DNA of 64,000 bases from Flavobacterium poyangense (lineage in GTDB: Bacteria > Bacteroidota > Bacteroidia > Flavobacteriales > Flavobacteriaceae): positions 172,466 to 236,465 of the forward strand of contig NZ_JAALLN010000008.1 in NCBI RefSeq assembly GCF_011751075.1, written 5' to 3'. Below the pieces are notes generated by a model, which was not told the origin of the DNA, made no database searches, and saw only the letters and a list, made by a program, of their open reading frames with translations. Numbering within the stretch: position 1 is the first letter of the stretch; every line of letters begins with the position of its first letter. A program made the translations under genes and the position numbers. This document shows, piece after piece, positions 8,601 to 16,466 of the stretch.

Positions 8601-10275
8601 ATGAAGGTTCCAAAGATCTTCCACTTGTCTTAAAAGCGAAACTATCTAAAAAAATAGGAAACGGAGAAAAAGAAAGTTCTTTTTTATTAGGCAAATAATA
8701 CAATTGCGGAGGAGGCAAAAGACAGGTTCCACAAACAGAAGAATCATTGTTGTTTCCGTTTAAAACCGGGCCATTTGCATACCCTAGATAATCTGTTATA
8801 AAAGCGCCTCTTTCCGGAAGTTTTACGTCTTCATTATAAAAAAATCTGTGGGGAGGTATCGCCACATTATTCTTTCCTGTTTCCTGTATCTGTAAAAGTC
8901 TTAATCTTTTGCAAGTAGGCTCATTACAGTTATTATTGGATGTGATATAATCGTACTCAAACGTTACTGTTTTTATTATACTATTATTGATGTCTTTGAT
9001 TATAATTCTTGACAAAGCATAATCTCCCGGAAGATCTTTTCGGGCTACTTCATACTTAAATTCTACCGATCCTTCAGCATAAGTTATTTTACTTATTCGG
9101 TTTAAGTTAGGATACCTAATTTCTGTAGATCTTAGATTTCTTGTAAGCTGATTACCACTAAGATTTGTTACTTCATAACTCGATGTTTTTCTATATTCGG
9201 GATAACTTATAGCATATTTTTCATATTCAAATGAAACTTCATTTCCCTTAAAATCTTTTATTTTACTAAGTTTATAAGCCATTACTTCCTGAGAGGTCAT
9301 ATCTCTGCTCGATTGCTTCAAAACATAAGAATTATAAATATCCCGATTAACATATTGATTAACATCTAATTGATCAAAAATATACTGGGTACCGCTTATA
9401 TTCGTAATATCCACTTTACTAATACCTTGCATTCTCCTTGCCGGTCCTCCATCAAACAATACTAGATCATTCTGAAATTTAATATTATCTCTAAATTCCG
9501 GGAAGAGAGAAATTATCGGTGTTTGATTTATAGTTTGACCTGCATCTTGCTTTACATTAGTTGAAATTTTATTCCCCTGTGCCGCGATTTCCATCACAGA
9601 ACCATCTTTTCTATGTGTAAATGAGGTGTTTAGTCCCGGCGCATTTGCATAAAACACATCGGGAGATAAATCTTTACTTACAGAAGGCAAATTCATGTCG
9701 TTTACCGTATAAACTTTATCAATACTTGTTGCTCCTAAATCGTAATATTTGTTTAACGAAATATTTTGACTTTGCATAAGCCAACCCACCTCTTTAAGTT
9801 TAAAACCTTGTACACCAGCTGTTCCAAGATTAGTAAATTTTAATTTAGGATTGTTCACATCGTATGGCAAATTCCCTTCAATACCAACTTTAAAATCTTC
9901 TATTCCTTTTATAACTTTTGTGACTATTCCCCCAGCATTTAAAGACCAATTTTGCCCGACATTTGATGCCGTTTCATCAACCTTAATACCTGTAGCTGAA
10001 TAATTTAATTCTATTGGAACACTAATTTGCCCGATCTGTATTTGATAAATTGGAATATTAATACTTGCAGAACCTGTATACTCTGAAACATTTGAGAAAT
10101 TAACCTTTCCAAGTCCAGCTACATTTGGAGTACTGATTTTTGGAGTAAAGATTTCGTTATAAAGTAAATCATTAACTTTTGGCGGCTGGTTACTACCTCC
10201 CGGAACTTGTGCCTGAAAATTGGCACTAAAGCAAAAAAATAAAAGAACAAATAGACAATGGTAATAACTTTTCAT
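5653..10275 (-). CDS. Secreted RHS/YD-repeat protein with tandem C-terminal Ig-like modules
   Basis: The product is 1540 residues with a clear signal peptide (FCFSANFQAQ). It is followed by an early region resembling other Bacteroidota RHS-repeat proteins (GKVNFSNVSEYTGSASINIPI, LNYSATGIKVDE) and a long YD/RHS-like beta region. The last YD repeat reads SYEYDDLNRLKRIKDQDQNI and ends near YGYSGQRNNCQD. No DPxGL core is present. A Gly/Ser linker (GGVGGTDGGGNSGGSSSGD) then leads to two homologous modules of about 150 residues. Each has a YY..., a W(W/Y)xxxx(D/L)G, an FFIPxxLxGxxGK(I/L)(V/I)C and a V/E-x-x-T(Y/F) pattern. This protein probably works with the core-bearing Rhs protein encoded 31 nt downstream, perhaps as shell or surface anchor; that partnership is inferred. 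Confidence 0.8.
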   Translation of the reverse strand: MKSYYHCLFVLLFFCFSANFQAQVPGGSNQPPKVNDLLYNEIFTPKISTPNVAGLGKVNFSNVSEYTGSASINIPIYQIQIGQISVPIELNYSATGIKVDETASNVGQNWSLNAGGIVTKVIKGIEDFKVGIEGNLPYDVNNPKLKFTNLGTAGVQGFKLKEVGWLMQSQNISLNKYYDLGATSIDKVYTVNDMNLPSVSKDLSPDVFYANAPGLNTSFTHRKDGSVMEIAAQGNKISTNVKQDAGQTINQTPIISLFPEFRDNIKFQNDLVLFDGGPARRMQGISKVDITNISGTQYIFDQLDVNQYVNRDIYNSYVLKQSSRDMTSQEVMAYKLSKIKDFKGNEVSFEYEKYAISYPEYRKTSSYEVTNLSGNQLTRNLRSTEIRYPNLNRISKITYAEGSVEFKYEVARKDLPGDYALSRIIIKDINNSIIKTVTFEYDYITSNNNCNEPTCKRLRLLQIQETGKNNVAIPPHRFFYNEDVKLPERGAFITDYLGYANGPVLNGNNNDSSVCGTCLLPPPQLYYLPNKKELSFSPFPIFLDSFAFKTSGRSLEPSLPYTKAGIINKVQYPTGGSEEFEYELNDFYAAGRNVVSGGLRVSLHKLIDSKGALQVKKYNYLDADNNSSGILNSLPLLGIANVGDENLATAYLGISQYTQQSGLTLFTFTNSKADFDIIEGSNVGYSRVLIKENADNGYVEKVFSTRKDFPVEETFFTHQTYDAKKVEFGFKNGWRLPSNNNTELLVGKLKSIRKFDKTNNLVEETKNGYKYDIFSNPINEKVGISRAEVFPQEAGGFEPIEPDFAFYPKIYSSRNLTNETKTTTNYGQNKVLSSSSTTYDPVYTLPKSMETVVNESGAVVSLIKETSYPHNFTTTIMSSLVGLNRIAEPVVVKTTRKTNNVTEDLNSQVITYNTFVKGAKTLILPTTVQAIKGAQTASNVYEDKMQFHAYDKLGNVTEVSKKEDTHTVYLWGYNYTKLIAKIENATYAEVMISLGKTATETLEYLQAYNEVALKNEMQKIRTGLKDAMVSSYVYKPLIGIANVIDPRGVALSYEYDDLNRLKRIKDQDQNIIEEYCYGYSGQRNNCQDAIIPSDGGVGGTDGGGNSGGSSSGDADLWVKIGDFKSYKTPVACGRGIDWEAKLPYGADYKGKGVLNLHENFYFPNPPQIGVDFQPGYHPLPNEYKVLNLPYPLEEYTCNYYAERSGNSFELVGLDNPKFQGPNRVVELVWWMEVDGEKIELPKVREHANVFFIPKCLDGTYGKIVCSAKITSGYVGQEPIRKTVTYVVKSNLMTLKSGLHDYDDVPAPYKIGVDNKYSGDACNRTLVNGGGNTSTPIDPGFWKDTPWTINNGVVVVPDFKIAVEKYQSYTIPVPAWLPTNFTWTGITTPSLHPLFNYPRPTGGIHKDNPFVLLPLPSFITYPYLLEYYASLYVSVGGYKFDRASVLQKVSGKGDYSFSWYIKLEGTGQQIPIIRTLESKDLFFIPPALNGKSGKLICVATKRFDGVTAPLTFESEIITFQQGLSNSDNLNYQVEYLDEVEL

Positions 10276-10319
10276 GAACAGGCAAATAAATTAAATAGGA
10301 GTATTTTTTGTATTTTAGG

Positions 10320-10327
10320 CAAAAATA
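10320..10327 (-). promoter_or_regulatory. Putative -7 promoter box of the Rhs operon
   Basis: The minus strand reads TATTTTTG, a match to the Bacteroidota -7 consensus TAnnTTTG, about 45 nt before the first Rhs start codon. I see no good -33 TTG at the usual distance. The remaining 10328-10500 stretch is AT-rich with no visible gene. Confidence 0.45.
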
Positions 10328-10500
10328 GTATTTTTTTTATCAATTAATTAAGATAAAATAATGCTTTAGTAGTTGTTTTTCTTTTATCTATCAATTATAA
10401 TCATCACATTTATCTAAAAAAAAGATACCATTCCGTAACACTTTGATTAAAAAAAAACATTTTCTAAACTTACTATTTTTCATAGTGTGATATAAAAACA

Positions 10501-10532
10501 AAAAAGCCATTTCAAAACTTGAAACGGCTTTT
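10501..10532 (-). terminator. Intrinsic terminator of glmM
   Basis: The stem AAAAGCC-TTTCAA / TTGAAA-GGCTTTT has a 3-nt loop. The one odd position is a G-U pair when read on the minus strand, and a U tract follows on that strand. It lies 21 nt after the glmM stop. Confidence 0.75.
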
Positions 10533-10552
10533 ATGCTTATGTCCTAAAAAAA

Positions 10553-11941
10553 CTAAATCCCGGCAATAGCTTTAATCTCGTCAATAATTCGAAGTGCCAA
10601 AACATCTGCGGCTTCCTGAGACGGAGCTTCTGTGTAAATACGAATAATAGGTTCTGTATTTGATTTTCTTAAATGTACCCATTCGGTTGCAAAATCAATT
10701 TTTACACCATCGATTGTTGAAATATCTTCGTTTTTATATTTTTCTGTCATGGCTACTAAAATCGCATCAACATCAATTTGTGGTGTTAACTCAATTTTAT
10801 TTTTGCTCATATAATATTCCGGATAGGAAGCTCTCAATGCTGAAGCTGACATTTTTTTATTGGCTAAGTGTGTCAAAAATAAAGCAACCCCAACCAAACT
10901 GTCACGTCCGTAATGCGATTCCGGATAGATAATTCCACCGTTGCCTTCACCACCGATAATGGCGTTGTTTTTTTTCATTAATGCTACTACATTCACCTCA
11001 CCTACTGCACTGGCTTCGTAGTTTCCTTTGTGTGCATTTGTTACATCACGTAAAGCACGTGAAGAAGACATGTTTGACACGGTATTCCCCGGAGTTTTAC
11101 TCAATACATAATCAGCACAAGCTACCAAAGTATATTCTTCTCCAAACATTTCTCCGTCTTCGCTGATAAAAGCTAATCTGTCAACATCCGGATCGACTAC
11201 AACTCCTAAATGTGCTTTTTCCTTTACCACCAATTCAGAAATGTCCGTTAAATGCTCTTTTAAAGGTTCCGGGTTGTGTGGGAAATGTCCGTTTGGTTCG
11301 CAGTATAATTTTACGACTTCAACGCCCATTAATTCTAATAATTTTGGGATGATGATTCCACCGGAAGAGTTTACTCCATCAACTACTACCTTAAATTTTG
11401 CCGCTTTTACTGCTTCAACATCTACCAAAGGCAAATTTAAAACCTCGTCGATGTGAATATCCATATAGGCATCGTTAATCGTAATTTCACCTAAATTATC
11501 AACATCTGAAAAATCGAAAGCTTCAGCCTCTGCAATTTCCAGAATTTTAGCTCCTTCGGCTCCACTTAAAAACTCTCCTTTTTCATTTAATAATTTCAAG
11601 GCATTCCATTGTTTTGGATTATGAGAGGCCGTCAAAATAATTCCTCCATCTGCTTTTTCAAGAGGAACAGCCACTTCTACAGTTGGTGTAGTTGAAAGTC
11701 CCAGATCAATTACATTAATTCCTAAACCTATTAAGGTATTTACTACCAAATTATGAATCATCGGGCCTGAAATTCTGGCATCACGACCAATTACTACCGT
11801 TAATTTTTCTTTTGAAGTATTATTTTTAAGAAAGGTTCCGTAAGCCGAAGCAAACTTTACGGCATCAACAGGAGTCAGGTTGTCCCCTACTTTTCCTCCA
11901 ATGGTTCCACGGATACCTGAGATAGATTTTATTAAAGTCAT
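10553..11941 (-). CDS. glmM: Phosphoglucosamine mutase (alpha-D-phosphohexomutase family)
   Basis: The 462-residue product has all four phosphohexomutase landmarks. These are the N-terminal SGIRGTIGG, the phosphoserine loop TASHNPKQWNALK (Ser106), the metal-binding loop DPDVDRLAF, the sugar-binding GEGNGGII and the phosphate-binding RKSNTEPIIRIYTEA near the C-terminus. GlmM isomerises glucosamine-6-phosphate to glucosamine-1-phosphate for UDP-GlcNAc, peptidoglycan and LPS synthesis. Related enzymes act on glucose- or mannose-phosphate; the length and SGIRGTIGG start fit the GlmM-type proteins of Bacteroidota, but substrate cannot be proven by eye. It is transcribed alone and ends in the hairpin at 10501-10532. 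Confidence 0.88.
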   Translation of the reverse strand: MTLIKSISGIRGTIGGKVGDNLTPVDAVKFASAYGTFLKNNTSKEKLTVVIGRDARISGPMIHNLVVNTLIGLGINVIDLGLSTTPTVEVAVPLEKADGGIILTASHNPKQWNALKLLNEKGEFLSGAEGAKILEIAEAEAFDFSDVDNLGEITINDAYMDIHIDEVLNLPLVDVEAVKAAKFKVVVDGVNSSGGIIIPKLLELMGVEVVKLYCEPNGHFPHNPEPLKEHLTDISELVVKEKAHLGVVVDPDVDRLAFISEDGEMFGEEYTLVACADYVLSKTPGNTVSNMSSSRALRDVTNAHKGNYEASAVGEVNVVALMKKNNAIIGGEGNGGIIYPESHYGRDSLVGVALFLTHLANKKMSASALRASYPEYYMSKNKIELTPQIDVDAILVAMTEKYKNEDISTIDGVKIDFATEWVHLRKSNTEPIIRIYTEAPSQEAADVLALRIIDEIKAIAGI

Positions 11942-11966
11942 TTTTTTGAGATATGGTTATTAGTTA

Positions 11967-11974
11967 CAAATATA
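11967..11974 (-). promoter_or_regulatory. Putative -7 promoter box of glmM
   Basis: The minus strand reads TATATTTG, matching TAnnTTTG, 25 nt before the glmM ATG. Confidence 0.45.
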
Positions 11975-12277
11975 AAAAAGTTGCTGAGTAACTAAGGTGC
12001 TGAGTTGCTAAGATTTTTAAAATAATAATGAAGTACTCCACTGGAAATAATTTATTTTCTTTGTTTTAGCCTTCTACGAATAAACAACAAAAGTATTTTT
12101 CTTACTTTTAAAAAAGCTCCTTATTTTCTAAAAACCGAATATTTTAATTTACATCCTAATAGAATTTATTTAGTATAGACTTCATTTTATAACAAAATGA
12201 TTTAAAAAAGTTTTTATACATTTACTAAAATAACGTACCATCTTCGAAACATCGAAATGGTACTAACTCAAAAAGGC
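11975..12277. other. Intergenic stretch between divergent glmM and acpH
   Basis: About 300 nt without a supported gene. Near its left end it carries the phrase GCTGAGTAACTAAGGTGCTGAGTTGCTAAG, an imperfect direct duplication typical of dispersed flavobacterial intergenic repeats. The rest is AT-rich. I see no hairpin terminator or clear promoter for acpH. Confidence 0.4.
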
Positions 12278-12862
12278 ATGAATTTCCTAGCACACATTTA
12301 TCTGTCAGGAGACAATGATTTAATAAAAATTGGCAATTTCATGGCCGATGGGATTCGGGGAAAACAATTTGAACATTTTCCCGAAGAGGTACAAAAAGGA
12401 ATTATTTTGCACCGATCGATTGATACCTACACCGATTCGCATGCTATTTTCAGACAGAGTACTAAACGGCTACACGAAAAATACCATCATTATTCGGGTG
12501 TGATTGTAGATATTGTATATGATCATTTTTTAGCTAAAAACTGGACAAAATATTCGGATGAAAAACTGGAGACTTTCGTAAATCGATTCTATAGATCATT
12601 ACACGAAAATTACGATATTCTCACTGAAAAAACGCAGGATTTAATGCCTTATATGATTCAGAGAAACTGGCTATTAAGCTATCAGACTGTCGAAGGAATT
12701 CATCAGATTTTAACCCAAATGGACCGACGATCTAAAAACGAATCAAAAATGCAGTATGCCAGCGCCGAATTAAAAGAATTTTATTCTGAATTCGAACAAG
12801 AATTCACCCTCTTTTTTGAGGATATTAAAGAACATTCAAAACAAAAATTACTCTTATTATGA
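12278..12862 (+). CDS. acpH: Acyl carrier protein phosphodiesterase
   Basis: The 194-residue product from the ATG at 12278 (MNFLAHIYLS) matches the family N-terminus; the upstream ATG at 12257 would add seven unlikely residues. Family features are MNFLAHxxLS, GNFMADGIRG, GIILHRSIDTYTDSH with the His/Asp metal-binding residues of an HD-like fold, and VDIVYDHFLAKNW. AcpH removes the 4'-phosphopantetheine arm from acyl carrier protein in the cytoplasm. Its stop overlaps the next start (ATGA at 12859), so it is translationally coupled to the gamma-glutamyltransferase gene. I see no functional link between the two. Confidence 0.88.
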   Translation: MNFLAHIYLSGDNDLIKIGNFMADGIRGKQFEHFPEEVQKGIILHRSIDTYTDSHAIFRQSTKRLHEKYHHYSGVIVDIVYDHFLAKNWTKYSDEKLETFVNRFYRSLHENYDILTEKTQDLMPYMIQRNWLLSYQTVEGIHQILTQMDRRSKNESKMQYASAELKEFYSEFEQEFTLFFEDIKEHSKQKLLLL

Positions 12863-14544
12863 GAAAAGTTACCTTACTGTTTACCTTATTATATATTAGC
12901 TGCTCAGCGCAACAAACGCAACCCAAACCAACCGGATTAGTAGTTACAAAAGCGATGGTAGTTTCTGCCCGTGAAGAAGCATCAAAAATAGGTGTCGAAA
13001 TCATGAAAAAAGGCGGAAATGCTTACGATGCCATGGTGGGTACCGAATTGGCACTGGCTGTAGCTTTTCCGTTTGCAGGAAATATTGGTGGTGGCGGGTT
13101 TATGGTTTATCGTAAAGCAAATGGCGAAGTCGGATCGTTAGACTATCGTGAAAAAGCACCATTGGCAGCCACAAAAGATATGTTTCTGGATAAAGACGGC
13201 AACGTAATTAAAGGTAAAAGTACTGAAACCGCTCTTGCAATTGGTGTACCGGGTACCGTTGCGGGTGTTTTTGCCGTTCATAAAAAATTAGGTACAATGC
13301 CTATGTCTGAAATTTTAAAGCCTGTAATTGCTCTTGCGGAAAGAGGTGTGGTTGTCACACAAAAACAAGAGAAAAACCTAAAAAATTATCGTGAAAGCAT
13401 CCTCAAAGTAAATGGGGATCAAACACTTTTTGCAGCAAATTTCAAAGAGAATGACACTATTAAATATTCCGCTTTGGCGAAAACCTTAAAAAGGATTCAA
13501 AAAAATGGAAGAAATGAATTCTATAAAGGAGAAACTGCCAAAATTTTGGTCGATTATCTTCAGAAAAAAGGAGGAATTATAACCCTTGAAGATCTAGCAA
13601 AATACGAGGCAAAATGGAGAAAACCACTTCAATTTACCTATAAAGATTTAAAACTTACTTCTATGGCACCACCAAGCAGTGGTGGAATTTGTCTGGCGCA
13701 AATTTTAAAAATGATCGAGCCTTATGATTTGTCTAAATTGGGACATAACTCCGATCAGTCCATTCAGATTATAGTTGAAGCCGAAAGAAGAGCTTATGCC
13801 GACAGAAGCCATTATTTGGGGGATCCGGATTTTGTAAAAGTTCCGGTCAAAGCCTTAATGAACGATTCTTATTTAAAAGACAGAATGTCTACTTTTAATC
13901 CGGAAAAAGCCAGTTTATCTTCTGAAATAAAAGAAGGAAAAGTAACGTATAACGAAAGTACTGAAACAACACATTACTCGATTGTAGATCAATTTGGAAA
14001 TGCTGTTGCTGCGACTACAACGCTTAACGACGCCTACGGCTCTAAATACTTTTGTGATGACTTAGGTTTCTTTCTAAATAATGAAATGGATGACTTTAGT
14101 GCTAAACCGGGATCTCCAAATATGTTTGGTTTGGTAGGAAATGAGGCCAACAGTATTGCGCCGGGAAAACGAATGTTAAGTTCTATGACCCCAACCATTG
14201 TGGAGAAAAACGGCAAACTATTCATGGTAGTTGGTACACCGGGCGGTTCTACGATCATAACTTCTGTTTTGCAAACCATTCTAAATGTTTACGAATACAA
14301 CTTAAGTATGCAGGAAGCTGTAAACGCACCTCGTTTTCATCATCAGTGGTTACCTGATCTTATTACTTTTGAACCTGAGACTTTTGATACGAAAACCATA
14401 GACAAACTAAAAGCGAAAAATTATCTGATCAACGAAAAATCAACTCCAATTATTGGCAAAGTCGACGCGATTTTGGTGCTCCCAAATAAAAATCTCGAGG
14501 GTGGCGCTGACTTCCGTGGTGATGATAAAGCGGCCGGGTTTTAA
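12859..14544 (+). CDS. ggt: Gamma-glutamyltransferase
   Basis: The 561-residue proenzyme has an N-terminal export signal. The cysteine in LLYISCSAQ (Cys15) could make it a lipoprotein, although the lipobox is imperfect. The family signature includes GGNAYDAMV, NIGGGGFMVY and SLDYREKAP near the N-terminus and MAPPSSGGICL. The autoprocessing site is TTHYSIVD with nucleophilic Thr370. The small subunit follows with NDEM-like LNNEMDDF, PGKRMLSSMTPTI and VGTPGGSTIIT. The enzyme cleaves gamma-glutamyl bonds of glutathione and related peptides in the periplasm. The gene overlaps acpH by 4 nt and is probably cotranscribed. Confidence 0.92.
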   Translation: MRKVTLLFTLLYISCSAQQTQPKPTGLVVTKAMVVSAREEASKIGVEIMKKGGNAYDAMVGTELALAVAFPFAGNIGGGGFMVYRKANGEVGSLDYREKAPLAATKDMFLDKDGNVIKGKSTETALAIGVPGTVAGVFAVHKKLGTMPMSEILKPVIALAERGVVVTQKQEKNLKNYRESILKVNGDQTLFAANFKENDTIKYSALAKTLKRIQKNGRNEFYKGETAKILVDYLQKKGGIITLEDLAKYEAKWRKPLQFTYKDLKLTSMAPPSSGGICLAQILKMIEPYDLSKLGHNSDQSIQIIVEAERRAYADRSHYLGDPDFVKVPVKALMNDSYLKDRMSTFNPEKASLSSEIKEGKVTYNESTETTHYSIVDQFGNAVAATTTLNDAYGSKYFCDDLGFFLNNEMDDFSAKPGSPNMFGLVGNEANSIAPGKRMLSSMTPTIVEKNGKLFMVVGTPGGSTIITSVLQTILNVYEYNLSMQEAVNAPRFHHQWLPDLITFEPETFDTKTIDKLKAKNYLINEKSTPIIGKVDAILVLPNKNLEGGADFRGDDKAAGF

Positions 14545-14585
14545 TTTAGTTCTCTTTTTTTTCCGGTTTTTTAAAGATTATAACT

Positions 14586-14593
14586 TAAATTTG
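14586..14593 (+). promoter_or_regulatory. Putative -7 promoter box of the CLC gene
   Basis: TAAATTTG matches TAnnTTTG and lies 25 nt before the CLC start codon. Confidence 0.4.
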
Positions 14594-14618
14594 TAGTATC
14601 CGTAATTTTTAAAACAGA

Positions 14619-16403
14619 ATGCTAAAAAAATATTTCAGAAGACTAGAAAGCATAATTGCTTTGGGACAATCCTTAATGACACCAAAGCAATTTATTTTTT
14701 TATCAAGTGTTTTAATCGGTATTTCCTGTGCTCTTGCGGTAATTGTTTTAAAAACATTTGCCCACAGCGTTTTTTCATTTGCTACGTATATCAATGGGAT
14801 TCTGAAACTGAGTTTCATCAATAGTTTGCTTCCTATTGTCGGAATTTTACTAACCGTTTTGGTTGTCAAAAAAGTATTGAGCGGAACCATTCAAAAAGGA
14901 ACTTCTCAAATACTTTATGCGGTTGCCAAGAAAGCGAGTATCATTCCTAAAAAACAAATGTATGCGCAAATTGTTACCAGTTCCTTAACCGTTGGTCTTG
15001 GTGGTTCTGCCGGACTGGAAAGTCCAATCGTGATAACCGGTGCGGCGTTTGGTTCTAATTTTGCTCAAAATTACAGACTTCCTTATAAAGATCGAACCTT
15101 ACTTATTGGTTGTGGTGTTGCTGCGGGAATTTCGGCAGCATTTAACGCACCAATTGCAGGGGTACTTTTTGCGATTGAAGTTTTATTGGTCGATGTGAGT
15201 ATTTCTGCTTTCACTCCTATTATGATTTCAGCCGCAACCGGTGCGATTGTATCTGCTATTTTATTGGACGAAAGTATTTTATTGTCTTTTAAACAACAAG
15301 AGACTTTCAACTATCACAATACTCCTTTTTATGTAATTCTCGGAATACTAACCGGTCTTGCTGCTATTTATTATTCCCGAAACTTCCAGAGAATTGAGCA
15401 TTATTTTTCAAAGTTGGAAATGGGTCCTTACAAAAAAGCATTGGTAGGCTCTTCTATGTTAGCCATTCTGATATTTATCTTCCCTACTCTGTTTGGAGAG
15501 GGTTACGAAAGTATTAAAACCTTATCGGAAAGTGATCCGGGAAAATTACTCGACAATACATTATTTAGTGAATACCGAAACAATAATTGGGTTTTACTCC
15601 TATTTGTTGGATGTACGTTTATGATAAAAGTCCTGGCTTCAGGTCTTACCATTGGTAGTGGCGGAAATGGTGGAAACTTTGCTCCTGCCTTATTTTTAGG
15701 TTCTTATTTGGGGTATTTTTTCTCTAAGCTGGTTAATATGACGGGACTTACCAACCTTCCGGTCAGTAATTTTACCATGGTTGGAATGTCAGGTATCCTG
15801 AGTGGTTTGTTTCACGCGCCACTAACAGCCATTTTCTTAATCGCAGAAATAACGGGAGGTTACGGATTAATGATTCCGTTGATGATTATATCTTCCATTA
15901 GTTTTGCTATTTCCAAAAGATTCGAAAAACACTCACTCGATGTAAAAGGATTGGCTAAAAAAGGACATGCTTTTACCAGCAATAAAGATTCAAATATATT
16001 ATCGACACTGGATATCAATTCGATCATTCAAACTGATTATTTAACAGTACATCCTGAGGAAAATTTAACCAAATTAGTAGATCTTATCTCGCACTCTAAT
16101 CAGGTTGTTTTTGCTGTTGTGAATAACGACAGAGATCTTGTTGGTGTGGTTCATTTTAATGATATTCGGGAAATTATCTTTAATAGTTACCGTGTAAAAT
16201 ACACCTTGATTAAAGATGTCATGAAAACTCCAATTGCAACCATTTCTTCTTATGACAGCATGGAAATTGTCATGAGCAAGTTTGAAAAAACCAAAACAGC
16301 TTTTATACCCGTACTTCGAAATGAAAAATATTATGGTTTCATTTCCAAATCTATAGCACTTGAAGCCTATAGAACCAAACTACGGGCCATGACTATCGAG
16401 TAA
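14619..16403 (+). CDS. CLC-type chloride channel or H+/Cl- exchanger with CBS domains
   Basis: The 594-residue protein has a membrane part of roughly 430 residues followed by two CBS domains (about 465-590). CLC signature loops are visible: GLGGSAGLESPIV (Glu134 at the gating-glutamate position of the usual GxEGP), GVAAGISAAFNAPIAGVLFAIE, and GSGGNGGNFAPALFLGS (the chloride-filter GxFxP loop). The gating glutamate is retained, which is compatible with either exchanger or gated channel. The CBS pair probably senses nucleotides. The gene stands alone; the next gene (fic) has its own promoter region. Confidence 0.9.
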   Translation: MLKKYFRRLESIIALGQSLMTPKQFIFLSSVLIGISCALAVIVLKTFAHSVFSFATYINGILKLSFINSLLPIVGILLTVLVVKKVLSGTIQKGTSQILYAVAKKASIIPKKQMYAQIVTSSLTVGLGGSAGLESPIVITGAAFGSNFAQNYRLPYKDRTLLIGCGVAAGISAAFNAPIAGVLFAIEVLLVDVSISAFTPIMISAATGAIVSAILLDESILLSFKQQETFNYHNTPFYVILGILTGLAAIYYSRNFQRIEHYFSKLEMGPYKKALVGSSMLAILIFIFPTLFGEGYESIKTLSESDPGKLLDNTLFSEYRNNNWVLLLFVGCTFMIKVLASGLTIGSGGNGGNFAPALFLGSYLGYFFSKLVNMTGLTNLPVSNFTMVGMSGILSGLFHAPLTAIFLIAEITGGYGLMIPLMIISSISFAISKRFEKHSLDVKGLAKKGHAFTSNKDSNILSTLDINSIIQTDYLTVHPEENLTKLVDLISHSNQVVFAVVNNDRDLVGVVHFNDIREIIFNSYRVKYTLIKDVMKTPIATISSYDSMEIVMSKFEKTKTAFIPVLRNEKYYGFISKSIALEAYRTKLRAMTIE

Positions 16404-16404
16404 T

Positions 16405-16448
16405 CTTATTATCGGATAAGTTAAAAAATTTTTATATCCGATAATAAG
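16405..16448. promoter_or_regulatory. Palindromic operator-like inverted repeat upstream of fic
   Basis: A perfect 14-bp inverted repeat (16405-16418 and 16435-16448) is separated by 16 nt. Each arm contains a small palindrome: TTATCGGATAA at 16409-16419, and TATCCGATAA at 16435-16444 missing only the first base. This nested symmetry suits two dimeric repressor sites better than a terminator, and no T tract follows. It ends 3 nt before the fic -7 box, so a bound protein would block the promoter. The Fic protein's own C-terminal HTH is the obvious candidate. Confidence 0.6.
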
Positions 16449-16451
16449 AAG

Positions 16452-16459
16452 TACCTTTG
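16452..16459 (+). promoter_or_regulatory. Putative -7 promoter box of fic
   Basis: TACCTTTG is an exact TAnnTTTG match directly after the operator-like repeat. Transcription would begin near 16463, only a few nt before the TTG start at 16467, giving an almost leaderless mRNA. Confidence 0.5.
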
Positions 16460-16466
16460 TGGAGTT

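Noticed and set aside
16405..16448. Inverted repeat as the terminator of the CLC gene
   Set aside because: No T tract follows, the loop is 16 nt, and each arm is itself palindromic, which fits an operator better.
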